Assembly: GCA_036583965.1 (NCBI GenBank)
Contig: JAZBQD010000021.1
Location: 16,916,266-16,980,265, forward strand
Direction of reading: 5' to 3'
DNA: 64,000 nt
Source of the DNA: Prunella strophiata
Taxonomy: Eukaryota; Chordata; Aves; Passeriformes; Prunellidae
The position numbers and the translations under genes are program-made. Positions 13,074-27,174 of this stretch are shown here, one piece after another; within the stretch, counting starts at the first letter, position 1; every line of letters starts with the position of its first letter. Below the pieces are notes generated by a model. It ran no database searches, had not been told where the DNA came from, and saw only the letters and a program-made list of their open reading frames with translations.

Positions 13074-16000
13074 ACATCTGATGATTCATGGAGCCATGAG
13101 TCAGGTCACCAGGAAAGGTTTTTAAAAGTTCAGTGGAAAAGCATTTCAACATAGTAAAGGATCATCACTTTAAAAAAAATCAACCCCCAAACATTGTCAG
13201 AACATGATTCAGGCTACTCAGAGGAAGGTCACCTTGTTCTGCTTGCTGAGATGAGACTCATCACCAACCACAAGTTGCTTCAATCCTCTCTTTCCCCCCT
13301 CTTTGACTGCCAGCCAGTCATTTGGGCCAGCTGCAGGAGATCAGGTGGCCAGAAGCACTGCTGAAATTCCAGAGCCAGATCACTCTCAGGCCAGGGCTGC
13401 TGTGAGCACCTCAGCAGCATTTTCATGGCCAAAGAGGCACACTGACAGAAGGAAAAGCCTGGGTATTCCTGCACAGTGCTGCCTCTGTGTCAGATGGTTG
13501 ATAGCAAACAAATTGCCATTACCTGGCAGTTGGCTGGAAAGAGAAACTCATTCACTCAAGCTTTTTAAGGACATTGAAGTGGTGCCATTCCCTGAGAGCC
13601 AGGGGCTGTGTCCTGCATGACTGTGACCTCATTGGTGCTCCCTGCCAGCCTGTTTGTCCTTATTTTGGACACTTCTCCCTTGGTCTTGCGGCAGCCTCCT
13701 CTTACTGCTGTGGTGTTGACAAATTTCAGATCTCCAACTTCTGTGCTCCCCTGAGGCCCCTCCCCATCTCCACTGGGTGAACCAGGGATGTCTGCAGGGT
13801 CACAAGGGTGACACCAAAGCCAAGAGCTGAGCTTGCTGTCCTGCTGAAGGCAAGGGATTCCCTGCCTTTGTTCTCTTGGGTGTAATTTGTGATGGAAGCT
13901 GTTCATGATGGCTGGGAGGCTGGCTGTCCACTGGTGGGTGCTCAGCCAGCAGGGCAGGAGCAACCCCAAACCTCCTGACAGATCCTGGGAGCACACAACT
14001 CCTGTAAACCATGCACAGAAGCACTGCTGCCTCCTGAAAATAGATCCAGTTTGAATGAGAGGAGAGGAGAGGTGAGCCCAAAGGTGCAGGGCCATGGGAT
14101 GGTGTTTTGGGGGTGTGCACACCCCCACCTCCTTGTCAGGGGTTAAATCACTTCTCAGGGGTCAACAAAAATCATCCAAGCTGCATAAAAGCATTGCTAA
14201 TTTCCAAATGAAGGAAGAACTGAAGAATTCCATTGAAACCACCTGGGTTATCCACCAGGATTTCCTCACCCTTCAGCTCCTGCCCCTCTGCTTCACCTGC
14301 ATGGCTTTTGTTCCCATGTATTCCTTTTTTCATTGGCACCAAGCATGTCACTGGGAAGTCTTATTGAATAATATATAAATGACCTACAGGAAAATACATT
14401 GCTAAAAAGATTTCTGCAAGCTAATAATTTCAAGCCAATCTAATTTATTTCTGAGATGGAGCTACATATGCATAGATCTGTGTTTATCCTCACAGGACTT
14501 TAGACATTGTGCTTGTGACATTCCTTTAAACCAGTGGAGGAAATGCAGGCTAAAAAAAAAATTACAACAAAGTGGATGTTTTAAAATGGGAAGGATGAGA
14601 AGAACTCTCATAATCTCAGCTCTGCATCCCTGAAAACTATCCAGGGAAAACTTATGGATGTTTTGTCCAGGTGCTCAGGCTGATTGCACTGGAAGAAGTC
14701 AGGCCTCACTTGCATAAAGGATAAGATGATTAAACTAAGGATGAAATGATTAAGTGTATTTGAAGTTTCTGTGGTCATGGGCAGCAGTGCCTAAATCACA
14801 CCAACAATTGCTATTAAGTCCTGCCAACATGAAGAATTCGCTCTTGTTTAATCTGATTCCACTTTTCACATTAATTTAGCTAAATGAATGCAAGTCACAG
14901 TGTATTGAGAGAGTGGCTTATTTTAATTACTCTTAAACCAGTTCCAGGTCAAATGCAATAACTAGGAAGAAGTCATTAAAACTGATAGAAGTGTGTCTGT
15001 ATAGGGATTTCCATGTTTAATTAAATGGGGCTTAAGTCATGCTTTTATATAAAATGATGCAACTTTCATGTGCAAAGGTTTGGATCAGCTAAGCAACCTT
15101 AAAAATGTAACTCTAAAAAGTTACAAATTAATAAAATAATCACAGATGCCAGCAGGAAAAAAACATGAGAGAGATCCAGGACATTATTTTCATTATTCTG
15201 TTGGTTAATCATTGGATTTCCCTGTCCCTGTTGGCCCTGCAAGCTGTGGCACTGAGCAGCTGCATGAGGTGGGTGTGAAATCTGGTCTTCAGCTTCTCCT
15301 TTCCTCCACATTCCTGAAACAGAATGAATTTCTCTTGCTTTTTAAGCAGTGTGATGAAAGCAGAGGCATTGCAGGCACTTGGGGGATGAGGCTGAGGTGA
15401 GAGTGGAGCACTGATGGATCATTTGCTGATTCAGGATGGGAGCTTTGTGCCACAAGGGTGCAATTCCCAAATGAGTGCATCCCAGACCTTGTTCCCCCAC
15501 AGCCAATTATGCAGCTCTTATCAATTTTATGCTTTGTTGGGTTTTTTTAAAACCAGCCCAAAGGAAATATGTATGTATGGAAAATAATTGCGAACAGCAC
15601 CGTTCATAACTCTTCCTCTGCTTCCAGTTTATGCCTCAACACTTGATGTTACCCATTATGCAGAGATCAATGTGTCAAAATGAGGTAGATTTACAGTGAA
15701 GATAATTCTGCTTCTGAGTTTGAAAAAAAAAAGAGTGTGATATTTTCACTGAGTTAATCAAAGGAATTCAAAGGGGGGTTTAAATCTTTCCATTTTCCAT
15801 GGCTCATGGAGAAGATGAGAAGTGTTTGACCTCTAGTAAACCAGCTGAATTCATGTGGTGGCTCTGTAGATAAATAAAATGTCCACCCAGACAGAATATT
15901 GATTACTTAGGTGCTATTTGCTGAATCACAAATAGGACCATCAAGCACAATGGCAAGGAAGTATCATAAAATACATCAGGGCATCCAAAGGGTTGGGCTT

Positions 16001-16468
16001 AATGCAAAAAGACAAGTTAAATAAGTGGCATTAAACGCTGAGAAGTGGCAAGATGCATTGCTCCAGTGCATTATTCATGGCAGTGGCAGGTCCTCCACAC
16101 CAGCCACCACTCACACTGGCACCTTGTTAAAGGACTGATGGCAGATTTGGCCTCCAAGTGCTCTCATCGTGCACCTGGCACTGAGGCTTTGGCCAGGGTG
16201 ATTTGCCAGAGAAAGGTTTACCCACCTGTGCCATTTGCAGCTGCACTTTTTAAAGTGTTGGTTGTGGATCAGAGCTCACAGACTGCTGAGGTGACCAACT
16301 CCTGGGGCTTCTGGTGGCACTGGAAGTGTCACTGACTGGGACACTTCTCACACAGTGGTGGGATCAACACACAGGGAGGGTCCATCACCTCTTGTTAGAC
16401 ATTAGGAGTGAAAGAGCTGGGTTTTTTTCACCTCTTAAGAGAACTGGATGGATATACCTGCCTGGTTT
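13074..16468. other. Non-coding stretch, no gene recognised
   Basis: No gene is recognisable. Around 14,750-15,080 the DNA is AT-rich and complex, free of simple repeats, and could hold conserved non-coding sequence, but nothing here proves it. A 187-codon minus-strand open frame at 13,565-14,128 has no domain. Confidence 0.5.
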
Positions 16469-16702
16469 AAACAAAAAAACCCAAAAACGAAAAAAAGAAA
16501 AACAACAAACCAAACCAACAAAAATACCCAAAAAAACCCAAAAAACCAAAACCAAAAAACACCCCCCCCCAAAAAAAAAAAAAAAAACCAATCCAAAAAA
16601 CCCAAAACAAAACGAAAAACCCCAAAAACCCAAACAAAAAAAAAAATTCCAAAACCCACAAAACAAAACAAAGACAAAAACAAACCACCAACAACAAAAA
16701 AA
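16469..16702. repeat. A/C-only low-complexity tract
   Basis: About 230 bp composed almost only of A and C, with scattered G and nearly no T. It is built from units like CCCAAAAA and CAAAA and includes a run of nine or more C followed by a long A run at about 16,562-16,587. It produces lysine/proline-rich and phenylalanine-rich open frames on the two strands, which are artefacts of the composition. Confidence 0.9.
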
Positions 16703-19700
16703 GGCAAATCTGGGGAGTTTGAGTAATGTCAGGTTTCTGAGCAGAGCCATTTCTTGTGGCTCTGACCCTGTGAGGGATTATCACAGGTGGGCAGAGGGTA
16801 CAGAATCACTTTCCCCCTGTCAGGGGGATCTCTTCCATGCTGAGCAGGGTGGTGTGGGAAGCAAGAGAAGAGGATTGTGGAAAATGTGGCATGAAAAATG
16901 CACTTCTTTTTGTTTTCCTTATGGAAGTGAGTTCTGGTCAGTCCTTCTGGGTATTACATAGGTTTTATTATCAGAAAAAACAGTAGCAGGGTACAAAGAG
17001 ACAAAGTTACAGATATTCTCACGTGAAAGAAATTAAAATAATTAACTTTTGCTCTTTTATATTTGTGCAAGAAGTCACCATGAAATACAAGTCCTGTTTC
17101 ACCTTCTTTCTACAGAAAATACAAAAACAGAAAAATTAATTCCAAGTGTAGCAGCACTGCTGGAAGAAGTGATCATAAGCCAAACCTCAGACTAACAATC
17201 TGGTTAGTAATATTTCTAAGTTGAGATAATTTTGGACTTGTCATCTTTGGCCAAAGTTCCAAGCCAGGCATATTTTCTTTTGTATTAAATATTTTATTTG
17301 TCATGAGGCAAAAATGAAAATAAACCTGGACTTATTTCATAGAGCTGTCTTCAGACAGAGCTGTAAAGACTGTTTGTTTGGCTTTTCTTGGATGACAGTG
17401 GACTTCAGATTGAAAGAATCTGTGCTGTAGGAGGCCCAGAGTAATCCTTTCAGCAGATGTATCTCAAATAATTCTTGTAGTAGAGTATAAACCTCTGGAT
17501 CTGAGCAGAGAAATGGGATGGATCTGGGTCTGATGGGGGTTTGGACACTTTCACCCTGCTGTGGAAATCCTGAGGGGAATTTCCTAATTCAGAAAGAGAT
17601 CCCTGTTTGCAGCAATTTTTGCCTTTCAGGGCTCATCCAAGCCATTCTGCCAGGGATCTGCTGAATTACTGCATTTCTCCTTCTGAAGGGATTTTTTGTT
17701 GCTGGGTTTTGGTGTAAATGAGGGGGATGGAGTTGCACAAACATCTTCTTGGACCCGAGGAACAGGAACAAGGATGAGCTGGACTGGGAATCTACCAGCC
17801 AAAGAGGAACCTGCAGGCATTGTGGTTTGTGTTCATATTTGATATAGGGAGAGGATTATGAAAATATCTCTGTTAAAAAACCCCAACAGTTGAAGACCAG
17901 GGTTTTTGAGGAAAAAAAAAAAAGCCAAAAGAATTCTGTTCAATTCAGTATCTAAATATCTCAGAAGTCCTCCTGTAGGTTCTGTGTCTGATGGGCAGAC
18001 ACCTGAACCAGCACCAGCTCCTTGGTGTTAATGAGGGAGAGAATCACCAAAAGCCAAGAGGGGTTTTTGGGCTGTGCTGCTGCTGTGGGAGACTTCAGGA
18101 GGGACCTGGCAGGATTTGCACACCCCCCTTGCTCTGTGCATCCTGTGTTTGAGCACACATCTGGGGAGGTTTCCTGCATTTTAACTGGCACAGGTTTGGA
18201 ATTTGGGACACTGGAATAGGCTCCAGTGCTCACTGAGCTGGTGGTGGATTGCCAAAATCCCACATCTGCCCTGGGCTGACTTCATGTGGTTTTGTGCCTG
18301 TGAGGTGAGAGATAAAGTGGATTTTCCTGGGGTTATGAGCACAATGTCTAATCTTCATCCCCTGGATTATCAATGGTGTGATTTCAGGTTAATAATTAAC
18401 AGTGCAGGTTAATGGAAATAAATGTGTCAGCTGCACTGATTGCTAGGGGCCCTTTGTTTTCTCATGGCTGCACACATTTTGGAAATGGAGGAATTCCCAG
18501 AGGTGGTTTTGCTGATTTGTTTGTATGTGGAGCCATTTGGTCCATCTCATCCCCAAATCTTCCCTTGGCCACTTTAATGCCCAGGTGGTGCTGCTCTCCC
18601 TTAGCTGCTTCTTTCCAGGCAGGAATACCAAACAGGGGGGATAGAATTTTACAGATAAAAAGGTTGGATAATTAAACAGAGCTTCTGTAAGTGCATTAAG
18701 GTTTAGCCTGATGCCTGGTTGGAGAAACTTGATTTTTAAGATGTCAAACTATCTTTCTGCCATAAAAGACAAAAGTCATATCCATGTCTGTGTAATCCTC
18801 CCAGAGATGGGAAACACAAAAAGGATTCTGTGTCACTTCTCCCTTCTCTGAGCTCAGTGTTCATTGTGACAGGGGGATATTTTTTTAATATTAATGATTA
18901 CTTATTTTCCTCTTCTTTTCTTATGGTCCAGCTGGGCACAGACTACCAAGGAAGTAAAATCCTGGTGACATCTAGTGGCTGCTGGGGCTTCTCTGAGGCA
19001 TTAGAGGGGAAAGTGCCTCTGCTCTGGGCATTTCAGCAGGCTGTGCACAGAACAGAGGTGGAAATTAACCTTTCAGGACCAACAGACTCCCACAGCCTGA
19101 ATTTAGAGACCTCCCCATCTCGCTCAGGGACAACATTGCTGGAATTGCTTTGATTTGTGCAGCAGTCTGAGCAGTCCTGTCCCACCTTCCTGGTCACACC
19201 CAGCCTGTGATGCTCTAGAGACACCAGAAATGGGTGATGTCACCAGAGTGGCCTTTTGTACCATAAGTCCTGCTTTCCTTTAGAGCAGTCCCTGATGTCC
19301 CACTGCCTGGCTGTGTGCTGAAATGTGTCACAGGAAGATTGGTTTGCAGATGCCTGGTGAGAGAAATTTGGGCCAATTACAGAAATATTTTGAAAAGCCA
19401 ATTTGCAAGGCACATAACGTGGCACTCTGTGTTAATTAGCAAATCCAAAAGGAAATCCTGAGTGAAGCTGGAAGGTTTTTTGGGTGGGTGGCAGAGCACA
19501 GGCTGGTTTCATGCCAAGCAAAGCTGCTACTTAGACAAGGAACACTGATGTGATTTGAGCTTGGACACGTAGTTTGGGCAGCCTGCAAGAACAGGCTGCA
19601 GCCAGTGTGCATCAGCAGTTGTGGGTACGTGTGGCTGAGAGAGATTTGGAAGAAACAACTGCAGCAAGGAGGCAGCACCTGTGTGCTGGAGGGCTCATGG

Positions 19701-20016
19701 CAGCTGTTTCCCCCAGGGCAGCCTCAGGGAAGGGTTACCCTCATTAAGGCAGAGCACAGATGCCAGCTTGGTCTTTTCCCATTGCTCTGTGCTTGGAATG
19801 GGGAAACAGGCTTTGATTTCGTGATGAATGAGGGAAATTGTATTTGGGTTCTGCTCGAGCAAATCAGCAGTAATTTCAGAGTGCCTGAGCCAGGCTGGCA
19901 CGTGTGGCAGCTCTGTGTTCCTGCTGGTGTGCTCTCTCAGCAGGCAGCCCCAGCCTGGCAGGAGCTGGGCACTGCCTCACCCAGCCAGGACTCCTCAGAT
20001 CCAAACACACAATCAG
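16703..20016. other. Non-coding stretch, no gene recognised
   Basis: No recognisable gene, RNA or element. Short A runs occur near 17,911 and elsewhere. Confidence 0.5.
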
Positions 20017-20036
20017 CACACACACACACACACACA
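20017..20036. repeat. (CA)10 microsatellite
   Basis: Ten perfect CA units. It lies inside an open frame of 204 codons (19,605-20,219) that otherwise shows no protein family. Confidence 0.95.
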
Positions 20037-23000
20037 GACCCAGTCTCAATGAAATACAAAATACCAGGGGTGCATGGCCAGGCAGTTCATCCCTTCCCAC
20101 CATCTGCCCCTGCTGGCCTGGCTGGGGGTGCTGTGGGCAGCTGGGCAGAAGCTTGCATGTGTCCTGCACTCATGGGTTGCTGGGGAAGTTTGAAAGAGAG
20201 AAAGTATAAGGGAAACTGAGGCTCATGGTGGTGCAGTTGCCAGGTTTCAGCATGGCCAGTCAACACAGCACGTGTCCAGCCAGGAATGGGGGGTGGCCAG
20301 TCATGTATAATTCATCAGGAAATGAGAGCTGCAATTATGATGTGTTTGCACAGCAATATGCCTGTAATTACTGGATATATTTACACCCATTACAGCTCAG
20401 TACAGAGAGAAATGCACCCCTTCCCCTTTTGTGCTGAAATGCTTCCAAGCACAGCACAAATCCTCAGAGCAGCCAGGGCTCAGACCACCAGCACCCTCCC
20501 AGGAGGAAAAAGCAAGCAGTCTCCTTTTTAACAGGAGCCCAGGTTAAAAATGATGGTTGGGTACCAATCAGGCAGCAGGTAAGCTACGTGGGAAGGCAAG
20601 AGCCCAACAAATAAAGCGGCAGAAAGAAAACCCCTGGAGGGAGCAGAGGTGGGAATGCAGCACATGCCAGGCTCCAGATGTGGCTGGGGGAGGCTCTTGC
20701 CTGCCTTCCCCTGGCTCTGTGCTGCATGGCAGGAGTGGCACTGCCATGGGAACCTGCCTCCTTCCTCTGCTGCTCCCCAGGGCAGAGCTGAACCCCCTGC
20801 AGGTGAGCCTGGGCTGCACACAACACTTCAGCCTGTCAGATCTCAGAGGGGACTCTTCACTCAAGGCCACGTGCATAAAGTGCCAGAGTCAATTATGAAG
20901 GCAAGGTCTGGCCATGAATAAATGTTTCAAGACTGGGGATTCACTTTTGTTCATAAACACCTAATGTTATTTTTGCATTAAAGTCCAATTTTCCAAATGG
21001 AGTTGAGAGCAAGGCTCCCTGGTAGCCCTAACCTCGGGGCTTGTCTGCAGGAGGAACTCCACCTGCATTCCTCCTGTAGTCAAAATGTAAGTGAATTAAA
21101 ATAAATCCAATTATGGCCATGTTTTCTCTGATGGAGCACATCCACAGGCTCACCATCTGCTTTAACTAATCTCTGCTATGAATTCATAGCCCTGTATTGT
21201 TCAACTTTGTCTTCTGGGGTATTTTTTTGGTAAACAAAGATTAAATCTGTTCAAAAATATGATTTACAGCAATGTTTATGTAAGGGTGTTCTACACAACT
21301 TCAGTCTTGTTTTGAACTGTTTTCCATGCAATATTAATCTGTTTTCCAACTGATGAAATGTGTTCTAACTCTTAATATGCAATCCCTCACTTTGGACTGA
21401 CAGTGGTTTATGCTGGCTTTTGTTGAAAGGGTTCCTGATTGAGTTGAATTATGTTGAAGTAAGTCAATGACCTGGAGAGACATTTTATGTTTAGGGAGTT
21501 GCCTATATTTAAATGGGGCTTAAGGTTGTCACACCTGTGATTGAACTGTTTCAATGCATTTTATGTATGCACAATCAGGTTCCAGGTAATCTGTGGTCCT
21601 CCAAGACAAGTAACAAAGTGCATGCAATTCCTTAAGAGGAGCCTGCTATACATATGAAATCAGATTCAAGATGTTATTTTCATTACATACTTTCTTTAGA
21701 CCTTTGTTTCCTCTCTCCCTCCTTTCATTTTTTACCAGTTATCTCCAGGAAAGCCCTTCCAGTGCTGTTCCTGGCAGAGGGACACAATGAGAACTGGCAT
21801 TGATTTCATCTGCCCACCACAGACATCAACCCTCAGCACCCTGAGTGTGACAAGAGCTGTGTGCAAAGCCCAGGTGCTGCATCCAACCTACCCCAAACCC
21901 ACACCTGCCCCAGGTAAACCACCAGTGGCTCTGTATCAGCTTTTCCCAGGGCTAATGAGTCTCCAATTAACAATTTCTTCTGTCTGTTGGGCACTAATCT
22001 AACAGAGATGTGGTTGTAATGATGTAACAAGGTTCCAAGTCATGCTGATAAGTGAGATCTGTTTATGGGTGCTATAATTTCATTCAAGGACTCTTGCATA
22101 ATGTGCCAGTCAGAATGAATTAAGCAGCAAAATCCTAATGTTTGCTTAAATTCAGTGGCAAAACTTTTAATAGTCTCTTTACCTTTGTCTGTTGCTGTTA
22201 CTCATCAAAATGTGGTTGTGTGCTGTTGAGTGGAGGAGAGTTCCTAAAGAGAAACACAGGGAACTGTGTCACTTCAACTAATTAACAGAATCCAAAGGAA
22301 ATTTAGGACTCTTTAGGCTGTGGCTGACACAGAAGACAAAAGGGGTTTGACATTATCACCAGCAAATCTCCTCTGGTGGCTCCAGAGAAAAAATAAAATG
22401 CTTATAGAAGTATTATTGCTCATTTAGGCTTTCTTTAATGAGTCCTGAATGGCTCATCAAAACCGAGGTGGTGCTGACACCAGGTGTATCAGAGCAGCCA
22501 AGATGTTGGGGTTGCTGGAGGTGGACAGGCCGTGTAATTTGGGTGAAAGTGGCAAGCCAGAAGTTGCCTTTATTTGTGGCATTTCCCCCTGCCCAGGCAG
22601 CCCACCCCTGGCCTGTAGGAGTGGCAGCACCCAGGAGCCTTTAAAATCCTGCTGTCACCCTGGCAGAAGGTGACAAAGTCAACGTGGATGAGTTCAAAGG
22701 GCGAGAAGCTGTTACAGAAATCTGGTTTGAACCCAGCAGCTCTCACACCCTGACTCCCTGGGAATGCTTCACAGAAAATTCATTTTCCTGGCTCTGAAGC
22801 TCCCCTGGAGGTGTCCAGGCTCTGCCACTCTGTCCCATGCCACTGCAGGGCACCCCCGTGGCCCTGGTCCTTTCTCCCTGCTCACCAAAAGGTGCCAGCA
22901 AAGAGCTTTGGTTCCTGGGGCTCAGCTGCCAGTGCTGCACACCCGGGAGCTGATGCTCCTTGAAAGGCTGATTTTGGCATATTCCCCAGGGGGACTGGAG

Positions 23001-26000
23001 TGCAGAGTGAAGCCTGATTCTGCTGATCTGGATAATGTCATCAGATGGAGAAAAATGATTTTTAAGCAGGCATTTTCACTAATTTTAATGGTGGATTTTT
23101 TTCCAATTAAAGAAAAAGACTAAATCCCAAATGTGCCCATGCAGGAGTGTGGTCTATAATATTTAAATTGCCATATCCCAAGGGCTGAGTACAATGGAGA
23201 AATCAACAATTCAGGAAATAGGGACTGTTAATTTGCATTGGCCTTGAAGAAATGTATTCTGTTACATCTTTTAAGATAAGGGAAAGAGGCAAAATGCTTC
23301 TGTAGAATTTTCTGAGTTCTAAAACCTGTGGTTTTAACTGAAGTTACAGTAGGAATGGGATGATTGGATGGAAAGAAAGGAAATGGAAGTGCTTAGATGA
23401 TGGTGAGGGAACCTGGGCTCTGTGTTTGAGAGAGAAGTGAGGTGATTATTAAGGAAAAACAACAAAATTTTAAGGGCATTTGGTCATTAAGCTAGAGGGA
23501 AATCTGCAGAAGAGCCTTACAGATGACCCAGCCCTGGTGACACACACACAGCCAGAGCTCTGCAGGGCTGCACACACAGAGAATCCAATAATTCACACAA
23601 AATTACCAGGACTTTCAGGTATTGAGCAGAAAGTGAGTGTGCAGCCACACATGATACATGCACACACACGTGTGAGTGTTTGGCCCCAGAGTTGCCTGGT
23701 TTTGCATTATCCACACACCAGGACCAACAAAAAACTCAAAAAACTGCCCCAAAAACCTCAGCCAAAGCTGGCTCTCCCCTCCCAGCCCAGGAAACCCTCT
23801 GTCAGGACAGCAGCTGGGTAATTTTCTGATCACTAAAAATTTCTTCAGAAGGATTTTAAAGCAAGCTCTCTAGAGCCCAGGGATCACAAAGGTTCCTCCA
23901 GTAGGGCTGGAGACAGAATAAAATCACAGTGACATCTAGTGATCACTAATGTTTCACAAAGGTGTTACCAGTGTAAACAATAAACATTCATTAAAAAAAA
24001 AAAAAATCAGCATTTTAAGCACTTAGCACAAAAAAATCAGAAACCAGGGAAAGAGGTGGGCTAGAAATGAGCGTAGATAATGTGAATTAAAGTGCTGCAG
24101 GGCTGACAGAGAGCACAGAGCCACAGCTGTGGAAGGGCTGGGGGATGATTTCTGCAGGGATCTTTCCTGGGTCTGCATTTCTCCCTGTTCCAGCAGAGTT
24201 TGCTGATGGTACTAAATTGCAGCACATTCATATAAAAGAAACTTGACGTTTTGGTGGCTGGGAATAGAACTAATAAAATGATGTGCAGCTTTGAAAGTGT
24301 GAGCTAGTCCCCAGGGAGGGGAAAGCAGAATGAACCTTATTCTGTGGCTGGAATATGTGGTGTGGCAGCAGCTCTGCCTCAGTGCCAGGCACTGAGGGAA
24401 AAGGCAAATAAAGAGGGAATGCCAGCTGGGCAGCAGAGCCACATTTCAGGTTTGCATCTTGAACCAAAGAGGGATTTGGGTTTGTGCTTGGCAGCAGAAG
24501 GAGCTAACTGGTTTTGTGATGTTGATTGAGTGTTTTCCACTCCGGGTTACTGATTGACTGATGGCAGTTTGGAAAAAAAAAAAGGGTTTTGCTTTTGGTT
24601 TTATCAGCCAGGCAGTCTGGCCACAGTCATGGCCACTTGGCCAGGCTGGAGTTCAGTTCTGTCCTGCCCAAAACCCCTGCTGGGGCTGAACCCCATTAAT
24701 GGTGCATTAATGAGCAGAGGATTAAGAGAAACTCTTTCTCCAAGGAGGATGGGGCTGGACATTGCCTGTTTGTGTCTCCACTGTGCAGAGTGATGAAAAC
24801 CCAGTCAGATAAGTTAGCTGGAGCTACAGTGGGCATGGAGAACTGATGCAGTGGGTGAATTGATTTTGCAGCTTTAACCCAGGAATCTTTGTGGCCACAT
24901 AAATATGCAGGCAAATTTTCATATGATGAAACATTCAGGAGCTGCTTTGACAAAAGTTGAGAAGGAAGCTCTCAGCCAATTTCCAAGCCCTTCCCTTGAG
25001 TCCCCAGCAGCCAGGCAGGTTTAGTCTCTCAATTATTAGCTGAAAGCAGAATATACATTCTCACTGTCTGATTCTGGATGCCACTGGAGAATATCCCTCA
25101 GATAGATGCAGAAGGGGAGAGACAGATTCAGGCACATCAGATGCTGTGGCTGCCTCTGACTGTTGTGAGCAATAGGCACAGAATGGGAGTTTATTAAAAA
25201 TGGTAGCACAAATTAACTACTGGGTTTCTGTGATTAGGTATGAGATTTTCTAGGAGAAAGAAATGTGCAGTGGGACTTCAGGTGCTGAATTTCAGGGAAG
25301 ATTTTGATACAATTCTGTCTGGAAAGTCATTAGCTATGCTGGCATAGACAGGAATTGGAGGAATAATTGCAAATTGGGTAAGGAGCTGGCAAAAGACAGA
25401 TGATTTGGTGAGGTTTGCTTAGTGCTTTCATGGGGATGAAGGGGAAGGATTTCCCTTGATGAAGGATTTACAGACCTGCTCACCCCATCTTCCCTGCAGA
25501 GCTGGGGGAGCACCTGGTGCCACTGATGGAAGCTGAAAAAATGAGGAAAAAGGACATTGCAGCTGCTTTGCTGGCCTGGCTGGCTTCTGAGTCCTGCTGC
25601 ATCTTGGAAATTTCCCAAAGGGTTTGCACAGCTCAGATCTTTTAGCAGAAAGCTATCCTGAGCTGAAGGCACTTTATTCCATCACCACCCTGGGTTCAGG
25701 GTCAGCCTCCAGCCCCAGAGACAACAGTGGATTTGTCAACATCGTGTTTGAGTGTGTTTGTGTGGCCCAGGGGATGGCAGGGGCTGCACTGCAACACAAG
25801 GTGCAGCTCCTGGCACTGGGCAGGTCCCAGCACAACTGCTGAGAAAGCAATTAAAAATAGCATTAGTGGGAATTGACAAATCTAGTGCTTGGTTTGGTCT
25901 CAGAGGGATGTGGCTGAACCACAGGCTTTTCTCCATGACAGCTCTATTTATTTTAAATAGAGGAGCAGAAGAGATGTGCCTCCAGATGCTTAAAAAGCAG

Positions 26001-26771
26001 GTGGTTACTTTTCAAGGACTATTTGACCAGAATTTCACAGCACAGCTCCTATTAAATAAGGGTTTGGAAGGTGGATGACAATCTTCCATCCTGACAGAAT
26101 CCTCAGCATCTGCCTGGGAGCAGACACTGCCCTGGATGTAGCATCAATTTGCCACAGTGTGATGAGGAAAAGGAAATACCATGACCAGTGCAAGGAAATT
26201 AGTTGCCTTTTACCTAATGGGATGAAAATGCCCAGGGATGATGTCAGATTAATCAGGTTCATCATCTCACAGCAAAGGCCATTCAGTACTTTGTATGATC
26301 AAGGATCAAATTGCTCCTTGCTAGAAAAAAAAGTAATATTATTATGGGTAATGTGTGGGTCATCACAGCAGGTGTGGAGCTTTTTTTAGGGAAAGGGATG
26401 ATTCTTGGCATAGGTGGATTCCTGGATGATGGATTTCTGACTCCATTCAGCAACCTGATTTTTTTTTTTTTTTTTACAGGATTCACTTATCTCCCAGGGC
26501 AGAAGTGGATGTGATTTTAGATCCCACCAGCTACAAAAACTTACATGGATTTCTTTCCCCACTCTGCACTCCAGAATATGACTCCCTGCACTGACCACAT
26601 CTAAAATCTGCTTCCCAGCTTTCAGCCCCTCCCAAACACCTGTAGGACTCACTCCTCCTCCCATTCCTGCTCAGGTACCACAGTGCAGTGTGAGAGTCAG
26701 CAAATCCATGGGCAGTTCATCCCAAGCTGGGAGTGATGCCTGAAGTTTTAACTTTCATATTTTTTAGATTC
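20037..26771. other. Non-coding stretch, no gene recognised
   Basis: No exon set or RNA gene is visible. There are CA-rich patches at about 23,538-23,670 and homopolymer runs near 23,990 and 26,461. The remainder is unique sequence. Confidence 0.5.
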
Positions 26772-27174
26772 TGTACTGCCTTAGTGTGTGACTCTGAACT
26801 TCATATAAAGTGTTAGTAAGTTCTCCTCACAGCTTAGTCAGACAGAACAATCCTTTTCCAGCCTGAGAACCAAGGACACCACTGCAGCTTCAGGCCCAAA
26901 AAGTGCAAACAACAGAGAATTGAGGAGAGCACTCTGGGAGGATGGGACTACATAACCTGAAGCTGTAATATGACAATTGACCCCAGTATGTAAATGGACC
27001 AAAACTTATAAAAGTGAAAACTCGTGACCTGTCATCCACCTTGGGTCCATCTTGGGCAGAGCCATGGCCAGGCTCTTGTGCTGCCCAAGGTGTGTCTTTT
27101 GAAGGCTTTTTAATAAATCCCTACTTTATTCATTTAACTCTGTCTAGCTTCCAGGTCAGCCTCTTCAAGCACCA
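26772..27174 (+). mobile_element. Probable solo LTR of an avian endogenous retrovirus
   Basis: About 400 bp begins with TGTACTG and ends with CA. Inside, in the expected order for an LTR, are a TATA-like 'CTTATAAAAG' (about 27,005), a poly(A) signal 'AATAAA' (about 27,110) and a T-rich tail 'CTACTTTATTCATTTAACTC' just before the end. This 3' part resembles LTRs I know from passerine genomes. Flanking target duplications are not clean (left 'GATTC', right 'GGATG'), so the exact ends are uncertain. No retroviral gene is attached. Confidence 0.6.

Noticed and set aside
13565..14128. 187-codon minus-strand open frame
   Set aside because: Overlapping open frames in other phases and no family resemblance; probably chance.
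16314..16961. 215-codon open frame rich in Lys, Pro and Gln, with a Phe-rich counterpart on the other strand
   Set aside because: Produced by the A/C-only tract; both strands are open for the same reason.
19605..20219. 204-codon open frame
   Set aside because: Contains a (CA)10 microsatellite, overlaps frames on the other strand and has no recognisable family.
15020..21525. Shared 15-mer TAAATGGGGCTTAAG at about 15,025 and 21,511
   Set aside because: In 64 kb of AT-rich DNA a few shared 15-mers are expected by chance, and similarity does not extend on either side.
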